From: Chloroflexota bacterium
GTDB taxonomy: Bacteria; Chloroflexota; Anaerolineae; Ardenticatenales; Ardenticatenaceae
DNA: 5,563 nucleotides
Assembly (NCBI GenBank): GCA_003520455.1
Contig: DOUV01000106.1
Coordinates: 1 to 5,563, forward strand
Direction: 5' to 3'
In this document: positions 4,777 to 5,563 of the stretch, in pieces
Layout: the number at the start of each line of letters is the position of its first letter
Position numbering within the stretch: the stretch's first letter is position 1
The notes under the pieces: model-generated
Told to the model about the DNA's origin: nothing
The model's database searches: none
What the model saw: only the letters and a program-made list of their open reading frames with translations
Program-made: the position numbers and the translations under genes

Positions 4777-5322
4777 ATGCGCTTTGTACCTCGCAAACTC
4801 TTCTTGACGCGCGGCGTTGGCATCCACAAGGAGAAGCTCACGAGCTTCGAGATGGCCCTGCGAGAGGCCGGTATTGCCCATTTTAATATCGTGCGGGTCT
4901 CTTCGATCTTCCCACCCGGTTGCCGCATCATCGACAAAGAGGACGGGTTGGCCCTCCTTCAAGCAGGCGAGGTGGTTTTCACGGTACTGGCCGAGATGGC
5001 GAGCAATGAGGCCGGCCGGCGAATCGCAGCTACGATTGGAATCGCTCGTCCGGCCGACCCAACCAAGTATGGCTATCTTTCCGAGCATCATGCCTACGGC
5101 ATGACCGAACGGGAAGCCGGTGACTACGCCGAGGACCTGGCAGCGACAATGCTGGCTACAACTCTCGGCATCCCTTTCGATCCTGAGAAGGACTACAACG
5201 AGCGCCGCGAACAGTACCGCATGGGCGGCGAGATCGTGGACAGCACCAGCATCACCATGGCCGTTGAAGCCGCGCCGGGAGGCGTCTGGACGACGGTGCT
5301 GGCAGCGGCCGTGTTGATCTGA
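4777..5322 (+). CDS. pdaD: Pyruvoyl-dependent arginine decarboxylase
   Basis: This cytoplasmic enzyme decarboxylates L-arginine to agmatine, the entry to polyamine synthesis through agmatine. The family makes a proenzyme that cleaves itself before a serine, which becomes the pyruvoyl cofactor. In this 181-aa protein the cleavage site should be S42-S43 in IVRVSSIFPPG, giving a 42-residue beta chain and a 139-residue alpha chain. N37, six residues before S43, matches the position of the active-site Asn47 (relative to Ser53) of the Methanocaldococcus jannaschii enzyme. E103 in LSEHHAYGM is the likely counterpart of its Glu109. The N-terminus (PRKLFLTRGVGIHKEKLTSFE, in part) and the DPEKDYNERREQY and TSITMAVEA motifs also fit. 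Length is slightly above that of the archaeal enzyme. No speB, speE or other polyamine gene is in view, so partners must lie elsewhere or downstream. The gene appears complete, with a TGA stop at 5320-5322. Confidence 0.93.
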   Translation: MRFVPRKLFLTRGVGIHKEKLTSFEMALREAGIAHFNIVRVSSIFPPGCRIIDKEDGLALLQAGEVVFTVLAEMASNEAGRRIAATIGIARPADPTKYGYLSEHHAYGMTEREAGDYAEDLAATMLATTLGIPFDPEKDYNERREQYRMGGEIVDSTSITMAVEAAPGGVWTTVLAAAVLI

Positions 5323-5382
5323 GATGATGGGAACCAACGGAGCAGACCAGGTTGAAGTTTGTCTCAGTCTCATTAGCAGCCC

Positions 5383-5411
5383 GGCGGTTGCCTGTCCTGA
5401 CCGCCAGGTCA
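5383..5411 (+). other. Overlapping hairpins downstream of pdaD
   Basis: GGCGGT (5383-5388) can pair with ACCGCC (5400-5405). TGACC (5398-5402) can instead pair with GGTCA (5407-5411). The two stems exclude each other. They lie 60-90 nt after the pdaD stop and could stabilise or end the transcript, but no T-tract follows, so I do not call an intrinsic terminator. Confidence 0.3.
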
Positions 5412-5425
5412 AGGAAACCGCGGCT

Positions 5426-5543
5426 GGGGGCCTGCCCCCCGACAGGGTGCCCCTCATGCAGGGTTGGCGTCAGGGGGTACCCCGCACCCCCTGCGGGGGG
5501 AGCCCTCCCCCGCGGGGTACGCCCTACCCCACCGGGTACGCCC
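5426..5543. repeat. Run of GC-rich hairpins with a short direct repeat
   Basis: Successive perfect stems are: GGGGG/CCCCC (5426-5430 with 5435-5439), CAGGGGGT/ACCCCCTG (5471-5478 with 5486-5493), GCGGGGG/CCCCCGC (5493-5499 with 5507-5513) and GGGGTA/TACCCC (5514-5519 with 5525-5530). GGGTACGCCC occurs twice, at 5515-5524 and 5534-5543 (19-bp period). GTAC is the centre of a further palindrome at 5474-5483. No gene is seen in this stretch; it may be an intergenic repetitive element continuing beyond the window. Confidence 0.6.
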
Positions 5544-5563
5544 AAGCGAGACGTGCCCTGTGG

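Noticed and set aside
4404..4886. Plus-strand open frame of 160 codons before and into pdaD
   Set aside because: No ribosome binding site, a Pro/Gly/Ser/Arg-rich composition expected from GC-rich non-coding DNA, and it overlaps the first 110 bp of pdaD out of frame.
5426..5440. GGGGG-CCTG-CCCCC hairpin as an intrinsic terminator of pdaD
   Set aside because: It lacks a following T-tract and is over 100 nt from the stop codon.
4618..5457. Minus-strand open frame of about 279 codons opposite pdaD
   Set aside because: The plus strand encodes a recognisable, complete pyruvoyl-dependent arginine decarboxylase with a Shine-Dalgarno. The antisense product shows no family features.

Overview
The window looks like chromosomal DNA from a high-GC bacterium, most likely a member of the Chloroflexota (Chloroflexi). 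The main clue is the lipoprotein gene. After the lipobox its product has a long low-complexity Pro/Thr/Ala/Glu linker (repeats of the APEPT/APEAT kind), a style typical of Chloroflexi extracellular solute-binding proteins. The archaeal-type pyruvoyl-dependent arginine decarboxylase fits such a lineage but does not prove it. The assignment is inferred from style, not from a marker gene.

Layout. (1) 1-1775: a complete insertion sequence of the IS1182 type, with perfect 18-bp terminal inverted repeats (1-18 and 1758-1775) and one DDE transposase gene on the minus strand. The window begins exactly on the first base of the left repeat, so the left flank and any target duplication cannot be seen. 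(2) 1794-4010, minus strand: a 738-aa lipoprotein with TWO tandem BMP/PnrA-type substrate-binding domains, spaced 333 codons apart and still almost identical in DNA over part of their length. The insertion sequence lies 18 bp past its stop codon, where the ATPase and permease genes of a BMP-type ABC importer would usually follow. (3) 4081-4148: a strong minus-strand promoter for the lipoprotein (TTGTCA, 17 bp, TATAAT) crowded by three palindromes, probably operators. (4) 4149-4776: about 600 bp without a convincing gene, GC-rich and full of short hairpins, including a cluster of alternating CTGAC/GTCAG arms. (5) 4777-5322, plus strand: pdaD, pyruvoyl-dependent arginine decarboxylase (arginine to agmatine, the first step of polyamine synthesis by that route). 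(6) 5323-5563: non-coding DNA with a run of very GC-rich hairpins and a short direct repeat.

The lipoprotein and pdaD are transcribed divergently from the long intergenic region and have no obvious functional link. The lipoprotein should capture a small solute (nucleosides in the best-known BMP-family members) for an importer whose other subunits are not in view. The transposase is co-directional with the lipoprotein gene. It may be transcribed by read-through and by a hybrid promoter made of a flanking TTGACA and the GATACT at the tip of the insertion sequence.

The most unusual items are the double-domain BMP lipoprotein with its mosaic repeat identity, the palindrome-rich promoter, and the insertion-sequence junction promoter.
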